37,636 bases of DNA, from NCBI GenBank assembly GCA_025454395.1, contig JALOOM010000041.1, forward strand, positions 1 through 37,636, written 5' to 3'. The notes beneath the pieces were generated by a model. That model was not told the DNA's origin and did no database searches. It worked only from the letters and a program-made list of their open reading frames with translations. A program made the translations under genes and the position numbers. The DNA comes from Elainella sp. Prado103 (lineage in GTDB: Bacteria > Cyanobacteriota > Cyanobacteriia > Elainellales > Elainellaceae). Positions within the stretch are counted from its first letter, which is position 1. Each line of letters opens with the position of its first letter. Below are positions 17,676 through 25,447 of this stretch, one piece after another.

Positions 17676-17858
17676 TTGACTGACCAATCTTTTCCCCTCA
17701 TCCCTAAATCCCTTCTCCCACTAGGGGCAAAGGGACTTGCAATCCAATCCTGGTTCGAAAGCCCCTCGCCCGCTCTGGGAAAGGGGTTGGGGTGTCGCTT
17801 GCTTCTGCGTAGCAGTGGGTAGTTTGAGTTTTGTCAGTCAATCAGCTTTTTGAGTTGA
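17663..17858. mobile_element. MITE-like insertion with flanking direct repeats
   Basis: A perfect 13-bp direct repeat (ctttttgagttga) occurs at 17663-17675 and 17846-17858. Immediately inside are perfect 12-bp inverted repeats, tgattgactgac (17673-17684) and its complement (17833-17844). The interior (17694-17794) carries a second, imperfect inverted pair of the CCCTAAATCCCTTCTCCCA type commonly dispersed in cyanobacterial genomes. There is no coding capacity. The left direct repeat contains the DUF1501 stop. Confidence 0.65.
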
Positions 17859-17878
17859 AGCCCTCATGAGCTGGAGCC

Positions 17879-18694
17879 CTAATTAGAGGGAGCTTTCTGC
17901 CTCAGTTGGAGTTGTTCCACCTGAAGTTGATGCTGAGCATTCAGGAGAACCCGAAAGGCGATCAGAACAATGCTCATCGTTGACAGCGCTGTTCCAGCGG
18001 CGATCGTAAAAAGAATCACAATCTGATAACGCACCGCATCGGTTGGGAGGGCTCCTGCCAAAATCTGCCCTGTCATCATTCCTGGTAAACTGACAATCCC
18101 CATCACCATCATTTGATTGATCGTTGGGGTCATGCCCGTGCGGATTGCCACCTGGATGAGCCCTTGAGTAGCTTCCCAGCGAGTCGCTCCTAATGCCAAC
18201 AGAGATTCAACCTGTTCTCTGCGGTTAATCAAATCATCGGTGAATCGCTCCAATGCCAGTGAAGTGCCTGTGAGGGCATTTCCCAATACCATTCCTAACA
18301 TTGGAATTACATATTGGGGATTATACCAGGGATGAACCTGAATAATTCCTTCTACCGTCAAACCAGTAGCAAAAATAGATGAAATTAGAATAGATAGAAA
18401 ACAACTCCCATATATATTGACGAAACGGCGATTAACTCGATCGGTAGCCGCCTGTCCAGCAATCAAACTCATCAACAGGGCGACCAGTAAAACTAATCCA
18501 GGTTGTTGTAAAGTGAATACCCATTTAAGAACATAACCAACTAACAAAAGCTGAGCAGTCATTCGGAATGCAGCGATCCCAAGCTGTTTGGCTAATCCCA
18601 ATTGCAACACGAAGGATAACCCGATATTGATCAAGATCAGGGCAGATGCTAGAGCCAACTGCCAATAGGTGATGGGGATATAGCTGGTTGTCAT
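17879..18694 (-). CDS. fetB: FetB-type ABC transporter permease
   Basis: An integral membrane protein of the FetB/UPF0014 family, the permease of an ABC system linked to iron export and oxidative-stress resistance in E. coli. Several hydrophobic spans are evident, with family blocks AFRMTAQLLLVGYVLKWVF, IPMLGMVLGNALTGTSLALERF, ESLLALGATRWEA and IRTGMTPTINQMMVMGIVSLPGMMTGQILAG. From the ATG it has 271 residues; a GTG three codons upstream is possible. It lies downstream of fetA on the same strand after about 115 bp. The metal transported in cyanobacteria has not, to my knowledge, been fixed. Confidence 0.88.
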   Translation of the reverse strand: MTTSYIPITYWQLALASALILINIGLSFVLQLGLAKQLGIAAFRMTAQLLLVGYVLKWVFTLQQPGLVLLVALLMSLIAGQAATDRVNRRFVNIYGSCFLSILISSIFATGLTVEGIIQVHPWYNPQYVIPMLGMVLGNALTGTSLALERFTDDLINRREQVESLLALGATRWEATQGLIQVAIRTGMTPTINQMMVMGIVSLPGMMTGQILAGALPTDAVRYQIVILFTIAAGTALSTMSIVLIAFRVLLNAQHQLQVEQLQLRQKAPSN

Positions 18695-18764
18695 CGGAGC
18701 CACCAGAAGACGAAACTACCAGAGAAATCACTCTATAATCTCATGTCTATGATTTGATCTCATG

Positions 18765-18806
18765 TTGATGATTTCAAGTTGATGATTTCAAGTTGATGAT
18801 CTGGCG
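18765..18806. repeat. 14-bp tandem repeat between fetA and fetB
   Basis: Two perfect copies of ttgatgatttcaag and a third decayed copy fill part of the gap between the two ABC genes. Confidence 0.8.
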
Positions 18807-18810
18807 TTTC

Positions 18811-19494
18811 TCAAGCTTCTGGTTTAACCGTCGATTCATCGGGCGAAAGGGCAAATTGCCGATCGCTGATTCGCTGCACTTGGTCTGGGTTATGGCTTGT
18901 CCAAATGTAGGCTCGCTGCGGGTCTTCAGTGTGCCAACACCGCACTAAGGCTTCAAACTGCTCGACGGCTTCTCGATCTAATGCGGCAGTCGGTTCATCC
19001 AGCAAAAACACCTGCGGATTCAATTGGAGAGCCCGCAGAAACCCCACAATTTGAGCTTCACCGCCAGATAAACTCAGACTGGGCCGATCGAGGAACTGCG
19101 TTGGACGATTCAACAATGCCAAATATTGGGCAATCCGATCGCGATCGAAGGTTTTGGGGTGATGCACGGCAAATTGGTAGACCGATCGCAGGTTATCCTC
19201 CACTGTGCCTTCAAATAGGGCTGGGCGTTGCTGCACATAGGTGACTTGGGCGCGGTAATGGGGCATTAACCAATCAGATAACGGCTGATCTCTAAAGCAG
19301 ATCTTGCCAGTTTGAGCTGGATCTAACCCCGCTAAGGATCGCAACAGCAAACTTTTGCCTGCCCCTGAGGAGCCAATCAGAGCCAGTCGCTCTCCGGGCT
19401 GAAGCTCGAAACTAATATTTCGCCAAATCCAGCGATTTTGAATCTGTCGTCCCAGGGCTTCAACTTTCAGCAAGCTGCCATTCGCGATCGTCAT
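18811..19494 (-). CDS. fetA: FetA-type ABC transporter ATP-binding protein
   Basis: A 227-residue ABC ATPase: Walker A GSSGAGKS near 40-47, Q-loop in VTYVQQRPALFEGTVEDNL, signature LSGGEAQ, Walker B VFLLDEPTAALD and the H-loop WTSHN. It would energise the FetB permease directly downstream. The ATG start is close to the divergent promoter region shared with the P-type ATPase (about 130 bp), suggesting that the two cation transport systems may be co-regulated. Confidence 0.9.
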   Translation of the reverse strand: MTIANGSLLKVEALGRQIQNRWIWRNISFELQPGERLALIGSSGAGKSLLLRSLAGLDPAQTGKICFRDQPLSDWLMPHYRAQVTYVQQRPALFEGTVEDNLRSVYQFAVHHPKTFDRDRIAQYLALLNRPTQFLDRPSLSLSGGEAQIVGFLRALQLNPQVFLLDEPTAALDREAVEQFEALVRCWHTEDPQRAYIWTSHNPDQVQRISDRQFALSPDESTVKPEA

Positions 19495-19626
19495 AGGGGT
19501 GATGGTATCGAGTCAGGGGGTGATTCCCCATTCTGATCAAATTTGGGTTGAATTGCCATGATTGATTCTGTTCTGGAAACATGCGACAACATGAGGTAAT
19601 CCCACGCGAATCCGGAGTCGGTGAAC

Positions 19627-22599
19627 ATGTCTTCCATTCATCAACCGGTATGGGCTTTACCGATCGAAGGGATTTACGAATCGCTGGTAACCCATCCTGC
19701 AGGCTTATCAGATGACGAAGCAGCACAACGGCTTCAGCAATTTGGGGCGAATGAACTGCCCGAACCGATCCATCGACCCCTCTGGCTCCGGTTTACCGAT
19801 CAACTAAGTCATTTCATGGCGCTATTGCTGTGGGTGGCAGGCACTTTAGCGTTCATTTCCGGAACTCCCCAGTTAGGGTGGGCGATCTGGGCTGTCATCT
19901 GGATCAATGCAATCTTCAGTTTTTGGCAAGAGTTTCAGGCGGAACAAGCGTTAGCTGCCTTAAAGCACGTCTTGCCGATGCAGGTTAAAGTCTATCGCAA
20001 TGGGGAACTTAAACCAATTCCAGCCCGCGAACTGGTGCGAGGGGATGTCATCCAACTGGAGGAAGGGGATCGCGTTTCTGCCGATGCGCGTCTGATCGCT
20101 GCTGAGAGCCTGTATCTAGATGTGTCTGTGCTGACAGGGGAATCCCTACCTGTTGCCCGCAATGCTCATGCCGTCAGTATCCGGGAGGCGGCTTCAATTC
20201 GAGGCGGGAAGGCCATCCCAGCCGGAGAACACCCTTTACAAGAATCCGTCAACCTGGCTGAAATTGCCAATTTGGTGCTGGCGGGGTCTACGATTTCGGC
20301 GGGGCGAGGCGTTGCAGTGGTCTACGCAACTGGGGCTCAAACCGAATTTGGTCATGTCGCGCACTTGACCACCGTCGTGAAACGAGAACCCAGTACGCTA
20401 GAAGTGCAAGTGGCCCATATTGTCCGGGTAATTACGGCGATCGCTCTCAGTATGGGGGTCATCGTGTTTTTGCTAACTTCTTTGCTGGTGGGCATGGAGG
20501 TCAAAGAGAGTTTTATTTTTGCGATCGGCATTATTGTGGCGTTAGTGCCAGAAGGGTTACTACCAACCGTCACGCTATCCTTGGCGATCGGAGTGCGGCG
20601 AATGGTGCGGCAGAATGCTCTGGTGCGTCGCCTTTCAGCCGTTGAAACTCTAAGTGCTACCACGGTGATTTGTACGGATAAAACCGGCACACTAACCAAA
20701 AATGAAATGACCGTCCGTTTCCTCTGGATTCCCTGGCAACCCGCCCCACCATCCCTTCCTGATTCTGGGGAACTGCCCCCCCGATCGCTAATCCCGAATG
20801 GGCACCTACCTAAGCTTCAGCCAACTATAACTCCTACGCTGATTGAGGTCACTGGGGCAGGCTATGATCCTACCGCAGGCGAAGTCAAGATTCCCCTTAC
20901 CTTTGCAGCCGCTTGGAAAATCAATTTACTGTTGACGGGAGCCGCCCTATGTTCCAATGCTCGCCTGATTCACCTGACGACCCCCAGCCGTTGGCAAGAG
21001 ATTGGCGATCCCACTGAGGCGGCACTGTTGGTTGCGGCAGCCAAGGCCGGATTGAATTTAGCCACTTTGCAGCAACAGCAACCCCGCCTGCGTGAAGTTC
21101 CGTTTGATTCCCGTCGCCGCATGATGACGGTGGTGTTGGATTGGCGATCGTCCTCGCTCTGGAATCATGATTATGAACAGCCCAATTTAGCCTTCACGAA
21201 AGGGGCTCCGTTAGAAGTTTTGCGGCATTGCACCACCATCTTACGAAATGGTACGATCGCCCCCCTACTCCAGCTTGACTGGGAGGAAATTGTGGGGGCC
21301 AACGATGGCTTAGCCCAACGAGGATTCCGGGTGTTAGGCGTAGCAGCCCGGCGGGGAGGCAGTGAAATGCTTCAGCTTCGCTCCCAGGATTTAGAACAAA
21401 ATTTAACGTTTCTCGGCTTACTGGCCTTGTTTGATCCTCCCCGTCCAGAAGTACAGGCGGCCATCGCCCAATGTCACCAGGCCGGCATTAAGGTCACCAT
21501 GGTGACCGGAGATTATGGCCTGACCGCAGAAGCGATCGCCCGGCAAATTGGCTTAGTGGCTCATTCGGTACGGGTGGTGACGGGCGAAGGCATGGGGCAT
21601 TTATCAGATGCGCAACTGCGACAAATTGTGAAATATCGATCGGGATTGGTTTTTGCCCGCATGTCTCCTGAGCACAAACTGCGCTTGGTACAGGCCTACA
21701 AAGATATTGGTGATGTTGTGGCAGTGACGGGAGATGGGGTCAATGATGCCCCTGCCTTAAGAGCCGCCCATATTGGGGTGGCCATGGGTCTGAATGGGAC
21801 TGATGTGGCCCGAGAGGCGGCGGATATTGTCCTCACAGATGACAACTTTGCGACCATTGTTGCTGCGATCGAGCAGGGGAGAACGGTATACCAAAATATT
21901 CGTAAATTTATTACCTATATCCTTGCTTCAAATGTAGCAGAACTGGTTCCATTTCTATTCATGGTGTTGCTCAAGATCCCGCCCGCTCTGGTCATTATGC
22001 AAATTCTGGCGATCGATTTAGGCACCGATCTGCTCCCTGCTTTGGCCTTAGGAGCGGAGCAGGCAGAAGCTGGAACAATGCAACAACCGCCCCGTGCCAA
22101 ATCCAAATCCTTGCTCGATCGCGCTTTGTTGATGCGAGCCTACTGTTTTTTAGGATTATTAGAAGCAGTTTTGGGCATGGCTGCGTTCTTTCTGGTTTGG
22201 TGGAGTCATGGTTATAACCTGACCGAGCTGCAAGCAACCACTCCGATCATCCTATCTCACTCGGCAGATGCCGCGACTCTGGCAATCTATATCCAAGCCA
22301 CGACGATGACCCTAGCCACGATCGTCGCCTGTCAAGATGGCAACGTATTTGCTTGCCGATCCGAACGAACCTCTATTTTACAACTGGGATTTTTTTCGAA
22401 TCCTTTGATTTGGGTGGGCATCGCAATGGAATGGGTCTTAGTCTTGCTGATTACTCACCATCTCTTCCTGCGCAACATTTTTTCGACTGCTCCGCTGGCT
22501 CCATGGCAATGGTTGGTACTGCTCATCTGTCCTCCCATGATCTTGGGGGCAGATGAGTTGCGCAAAATCTGGGTGAATCATCATCCAACCCAGCAATAA
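19627..22599 (+). CDS. P2-type cation-transporting ATPase, Na+,K+-ATPase alpha-like
   Basis: A 990-residue P-type ATPase with TGES, phosphorylation motif [10 protein letters not shown] (Asp351), KGAP, MVTGD and GDGVNDAP, and about ten membrane spans. Membrane motifs resemble the P2C (Na+,K+/H+,K+) branch more than [19 protein letters not shown] in M4 (Glu309), [12 protein letters not shown] in M5 (Ser768, Asn769, Glu772), [19 protein letters not shown] in M6 (Asp797, Asp801). The M8 segment [14 protein letters not shown] aligns with the VQWADLVICKTRR region of Na+,K+-ATPase with Gln kept and the third-site Asp replaced by Asn906. No beta-subunit gene is nearby. The ATG (GGAG nine bases upstream) is preferred over a GTG six bases earlier. 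Ions moved: monovalent cations or Ca2+. Confidence 0.87.
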   Translation: MSSIHQPVWALPIEGIYESLVTHPAGLSDDEAAQRLQQFGANELPEPIHRPLWLRFTDQLSHFMALLLWVAGTLAFISGTPQLGWAIWAVIWINAIFSFWQEFQAEQALAALKHVLPMQVKVYRNGELKPIPARELVRGDVIQLEEGDRVSADARLIAAESLYLDVSVLTGESLPVARNAHAVSIREAASIRGGKAIPAGEHPLQESVNLAEIANLVLAGSTISAGRGVAVVYATGAQTEFGHVAHLTTVVKREPSTLEVQVAHIVRVITAIALSMGVIVFLLTSLLVGMEVKESFIFAIGIIVALVPEGLLPTVTLSLAIGVRRMVRQNALVRRLSAVETLSATTVICTDKTGTLTKNEMTVRFLWIPWQPAPPSLPDSGELPPRSLIPNGHLPKLQPTITPTLIEVTGAGYDPTAGEVKIPLTFAAAWKINLLLTGAALCSNARLIHLTTPSRWQEIGDPTEAALLVAAAKAGLNLATLQQQQPRLREVPFDSRRRMMTVVLDWRSSSLWNHDYEQPNLAFTKGAPLEVLRHCTTILRNGTIAPLLQLDWEEIVGANDGLAQRGFRVLGVAARRGGSEMLQLRSQDLEQNLTFLGLLALFDPPRPEVQAAIAQCHQAGIKVTMVTGDYGLTAEAIARQIGLVAHSVRVVTGEGMGHLSDAQLRQIVKYRSGLVFARMSPEHKLRLVQAYKDIGDVVAVTGDGVNDAPALRAAHIGVAMGLNGTDVAREAADIVLTDDNFATIVAAIEQGRTVYQNIRKFITYILASNVAELVPFLFMVLLKIPPALVIMQILAIDLGTDLLPALALGAEQAEAGTMQQPPRAKSKSLLDRALLMRAYCFLGLLEAVLGMAAFFLVWWSHGYNLTELQATTPIILSHSADAATLAIYIQATTMTLATIVACQDGNVFACRSERTSILQLGFFSNPLIWVGIAMEWVLVLLITHHLFLRNIFSTAPLAPWQWLVLLICPPMILGADELRKIWVNHHPTQQ

Positions 22600-22623
22600 T
22601 CCATAGAGTCGAGATTGGCGTAA

Positions 22624-22697
22624 TCGGGATGACTGGATTCGAACCAGCGGCCCCTTCGTCCCGAACGAAGTGCGCTACCAAGCTGCGCTACATCCCG
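22624..22697 (-). tRNA. tRNA-Pro (CGG)
   Basis: The 74-nt minus-strand sequence folds as a cloverleaf: acceptor CGGGATG / CATCCCG with discriminator A, D-arm GCGC..GCGC, anticodon stem CTTCG / CGAAG with loop TTCGGGA (anticodon CGG), and T-arm CTGG TTCGAAT CCAG. The 3' CCA is not encoded. It lies 24 bp past the convergent ATPase gene. Confidence 0.96.
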
Positions 22698-22922
22698 CGA
22701 TCATGTCCTGGCTTACTCCGTCCCTCCGACTTCATCATTTGAACGGTTCAGCCAATGGTTTACCTGAATCGCCTACTGACATCTCAGCTAAACCGTGATT
22801 CATCATAACAAGTTTATGGCAAACCTGCAAAGGCAATCTTGCTGAAAGGGTGATCCCGCAAATCCGGGAACGGTTGGGTCGATCGCCTCTGCTGATCCCT
22901 TGCTGTGATGGGTTCTGATTCC

Positions 22923-23036
22923 TTATTGTTTCTGATTCATCGCCGAAACCCCACTCAACAGCATCACTAGACCACCGATCAAAATTACTGCCGCCAGTCC
23001 ACCGGCGAGCCAATCCATCCAAACAGGAGTTTCCAT
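22923..23036 (-). CDS. Small single-span membrane protein, 37 residues
   Basis: A short reading frame, METPVWMDWLAGGLAAVI then LIGGLVMLLSGVSAMNQKQ, with an ATG preceded by GAGG at nine bases and a TAA stop. It is essentially one membrane helix (about 10-30) with a short polar tail. That size and shape resemble the small subunits of photosystems, cytochrome b6f and NDH-1, but I do not recognise it as any of them. It stands between tRNA-Pro and the WD40 gene. It could also be chance; conservation would settle it. Confidence 0.55.
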   Translation of the reverse strand: METPVWMDWLAGGLAAVILIGGLVMLLSGVSAMNQKQ

Positions 23037-23074
23037 CAAGTTTTGCCTCAAGTCGAGTGCTCTGATCTTATCGT

Positions 23075-23122
23075 ACTGACCGAGTCCCGGACTGACCGAG
23101 CCCCGGACTGACCGAGCCCCAG
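23075..23122. repeat. 16-bp tandem repeat, three copies
   Basis: Three near-identical copies of actgaccgagccccgg, followed by a partial copy, lie between the small membrane protein and the end of the WD40 gene. Confidence 0.85.
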
Positions 23123-23168
23123 ACTGCTCGTTGCCTGCAATCCTTTTCCCGACGGTCTATCCCTAGGG

Positions 23169-24260
23169 CTAACCAAACCCCTGACCCCGTGAAGTTTGCT
23201 TCCAGACGATCAATTCACCCCGTTGTCCGCCTGCGGCAAACTGTTGGGCTTTGGGGTGCCAGGCTAACTGGGAAAACCCGCCCGGTGCACCTTGCAACAT
23301 TTGCCCGATCCGGTTGAGCTTCTGCCACAGCACCACCCAACCATCTGCCCCAGCAGTCGCTAGTAGCGAAGTACCGGGTTGAAACTGCATCGCCTCCACC
23401 GTATCGTCATGCTGACCTAACACCTTGCCTTCCCAACCGATCGTCTCATCGGGATGCCTCTCCCAGACGACAATGCTTTGGGAGCTGGAAGTCGCCAGCA
23501 GGGGGGCTCCCTGTTTTAAGGCCGTATCTGACCAGGACACCTGACGAATCTTGCCAGAGAAGCCTTGCATCACCCAAGGTAGACCTGGATTTTCCCACTC
23601 AATCACCGAAATGGTGCGATCGATATTACCGGACGCAATGTATTTGCCATCCGGAGACCAGGCGATTAACTGACTGGCAGAAGGAATCTCGACCCAGGTT
23701 GGATCAGCATCCCAATCGGCGATCGACCAGACTTTAATGCCCTGATACCCGGAAACAGCCAACCGATCACCCGCCGGATCCCAGGTGATATCCAGCACCG
23801 TGGAATTTTCAAAATGGAGGGTTGCTACCACCTGATTGGTATCGGCATCCCAGACCTGCACATACCGTCCCAGACTGAAGGCCAATAGATTCTGAGCCGG
23901 GTGCCAGACGAGGCGATCGACCCAGGCCGGTGCATTCTCAAGGGTGGCAATCAGTTCTGGTTGAGCTTGCAACCGCCAGATTTTCACCTCGCCACTCTGC
24001 CCTCCGGCTGCCACAAATTGCCCTGTGTGGGCAAGCGCCAGAGCATCGATCGACGCATCCGTTGGAGCCTGTAGCTCGATCGGGTGGACTTGGGAACCTT
24101 CAGCCGCAAAAACGGTGATTTCCCCAGCGGCGGAGGCCGCAAGCAGGCTATGGTTTGGGAAAGGTGAATCAGCCGGGAGCCAAACGATCGCGGTCACATA
24201 GTCAGAGAGTTGCTGCTGCCATAAAGCCGTAAAGGTTTCCGATGCTTTCACGCGAGGCAC
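23169..24260 (-). CDS. WD40-repeat beta-propeller protein
   Basis: A 363-residue protein made of about seven WD40-like blades, with typical strand ends GEVKIWRL, RYVQVWDAD, GIKVWSIADWD, SIVVWERH, GWVVLWQKL and GELIVWKQ. There is no signal peptide or membrane span, so it is probably a cytosolic scaffold. It overlaps the upstream COG0523 GTPase: the given GTG overlaps by 13 bases, while a second in-frame GTG at 24251 would give the classical four-base GTGA overlap and may be the true start. The tight coupling suggests the propeller works with the metallochaperone. No enzyme activity is expected. Confidence 0.88.
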   Translation of the reverse strand: MPRVKASETFTALWQQQLSDYVTAIVWLPADSPFPNHSLLAASAAGEITVFAAEGSQVHPIELQAPTDASIDALALAHTGQFVAAGGQSGEVKIWRLQAQPELIATLENAPAWVDRLVWHPAQNLLAFSLGRYVQVWDADTNQVVATLHFENSTVLDITWDPAGDRLAVSGYQGIKVWSIADWDADPTWVEIPSASQLIAWSPDGKYIASGNIDRTISVIEWENPGLPWVMQGFSGKIRQVSWSDTALKQGAPLLATSSSQSIVVWERHPDETIGWEGKVLGQHDDTVEAMQFQPGTSLLATAGADGWVVLWQKLNRIGQMLQGAPGGFSQLAWHPKAQQFAAGGQRGELIVWKQTSRGQGFG

Positions 24261-25255
24261 GCTCGAAACTCCTCCTTGAGTTGGTCTTCATTTAAATTCC
24301 GCCCAATAAAGACCAGTTCGTTGCGGCGCGTTTCATCAGCCTTCCAGGGACGATCGGGGCGGCCATCAAACAGCATGTGAACCCCTTGGAACACGAAGCG
24401 CTGCTCTTCCCCCGCCATGTGTAAAATGCCTTTCATCCGAAAAATATCCGGCCCTTGAGTTTGCAAAAGCTGACTCATCCACTGGTTGAGCTTTGCCCCA
24501 TCGACTGCCCCCGGCTCAACGATCGCCACTGATTTAACCGTTTCATCATGCTCATGTTCGTGATGATGGCCATGCTGGCTATCTTCTAGAAAATGGGGAT
24601 CCAGCTCTAACGCCCGATTTAGATCAAAAGCGCTCACCCCTAGCAGAGCAGCCATTTCCACTTGGGCATCACGGGTGCGATAAATCTTCGCCAACACATT
24701 CATGCTGCGGATCCGTTGTTCCAACTCGTCCAGTTGAGCTGCTTCGACCAGATCAGTTTTATTCAGCAAGATCACATCAGCAAAGGCGATCTGCTCCTGC
24801 GCCTCATCCGAATCCCAGTGCTGCCAAATATGTTTGGAATCCACAACGGTGACTACCGCATCCAGAGCGGTTTTGGACTGCATGTCATCATCCATAAAAA
24901 AAGTTTGGATCACGGGGGCTGGATCGGCCAATCCCGTTGTTTCGATCACCAAATGGTCAAACTTATCGCGTCGCCGCATCAGTTTGCCGATAATACGAAT
25001 CAGATCGCCACGCACAGTGCAACAGATGCAGCCGTTATTCATCTCAAAGATTTCTTCATCGGTATCCACCACCAATTGGTTGTCAATGCCGATTTCGCCA
25101 AACTCATTGACGATTACTGCTACTTTCTTGCCATGCTCGTGGGTCAAAATCCGGTTTAACAGAGTGGTTTTTCCTGCACCCAAGTAGCCAGTTAGGACTG
25201 TTACCGGAACCACATCTTGGTCGGACATCCGATCGTTCAGCTCTGTCGTCACCAT
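24248..25255 (-). CDS. COG0523 (CobW/ZNG1-family) metal chaperone GTPase
   Basis: A 335-residue G3E-family GTPase thought to load metal ions into target proteins. Visible are Walker A GYLGAGKT (23-30), the metal-binding CICC motif (76-79), ETTGLADPAP, NKTD (165-168), and a histidine-rich stretch HGHHHEHEHDE (228-238) before the C-terminal CobW domain. ATG start with GGAGGTG nine bases upstream. A near-palindromic Zur/Fur-like box lies about 20 bp before the start, so the gene is probably induced by zinc (or iron) shortage. It is transcribed with the overlapping WD40 gene. The client protein is unknown; no cobalamin gene is adjacent. Confidence 0.93.
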   Translation of the reverse strand: MVTTELNDRMSDQDVVPVTVLTGYLGAGKTTLLNRILTHEHGKKVAVIVNEFGEIGIDNQLVVDTDEEIFEMNNGCICCTVRGDLIRIIGKLMRRRDKFDHLVIETTGLADPAPVIQTFFMDDDMQSKTALDAVVTVVDSKHIWQHWDSDEAQEQIAFADVILLNKTDLVEAAQLDELEQRIRSMNVLAKIYRTRDAQVEMAALLGVSAFDLNRALELDPHFLEDSQHGHHHEHEHDETVKSVAIVEPGAVDGAKLNQWMSQLLQTQGPDIFRMKGILHMAGEEQRFVFQGVHMLFDGRPDRPWKADETRRNELVFIGRNLNEDQLKEEFRACLA

Positions 25256-25274
25256 CGGCCACGCACCTCCCGCA

Positions 25275-25289
25275 TAAAAATGATTCTCA
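25275..25289 (-). promoter_or_regulatory. Zur/Fur-like operator upstream of the COG0523 gene
   Basis: Read on the minus strand, TGAGAATCATTTTTA matches the 7-1-7 palindrome TGATAATNATTATCA, used by cyanobacterial Zur and close to Fur boxes, at 11 of 14 fixed positions. It ends 20 bp before the start codon, a position suited to repression. The histidine-rich product favours Zur over Fur. Confidence 0.6.
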
Positions 25290-25399
25290 TTCTAATCCCC
25301 AGAATACCGCGCTTCCGCATCTTTGCATCCTAGGGAAACACGCTCAGCCTCAAGCTCAATAGTAGCGAAATTCCCCCAGCCAGACTCATTACTCTGGCC

Positions 25400-25447
25400 C
25401 AAGTCTCAACCACCTCAAGTCTCAACCAGCTCAAGTCTCAACCACTC
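25400..25447. repeat. 16-bp tandem repeat reaching into the ftsY stop
   Basis: Three copies of caagtctcaaccacct-type 16-mers. The copy nearest ftsY contains the ftsY stop codon and last codons (25438-25447), so the array appears to have grown from the gene's 3' end. Confidence 0.8.

Noticed and set aside
22735-23022. Minus-strand ORF of 95 residues after tRNA-Pro
   Set aside because: Composition looks non-coding and it overlaps, in another frame, the better 37-residue membrane protein with its ribosome site.
24248-25255. Naming the COG0523 GTPase CobW of cobalamin synthesis
   Set aside because: No cobalamin genes adjoin it, and the Zur/Fur-like box with a His-rich loop fits zinc handling better.
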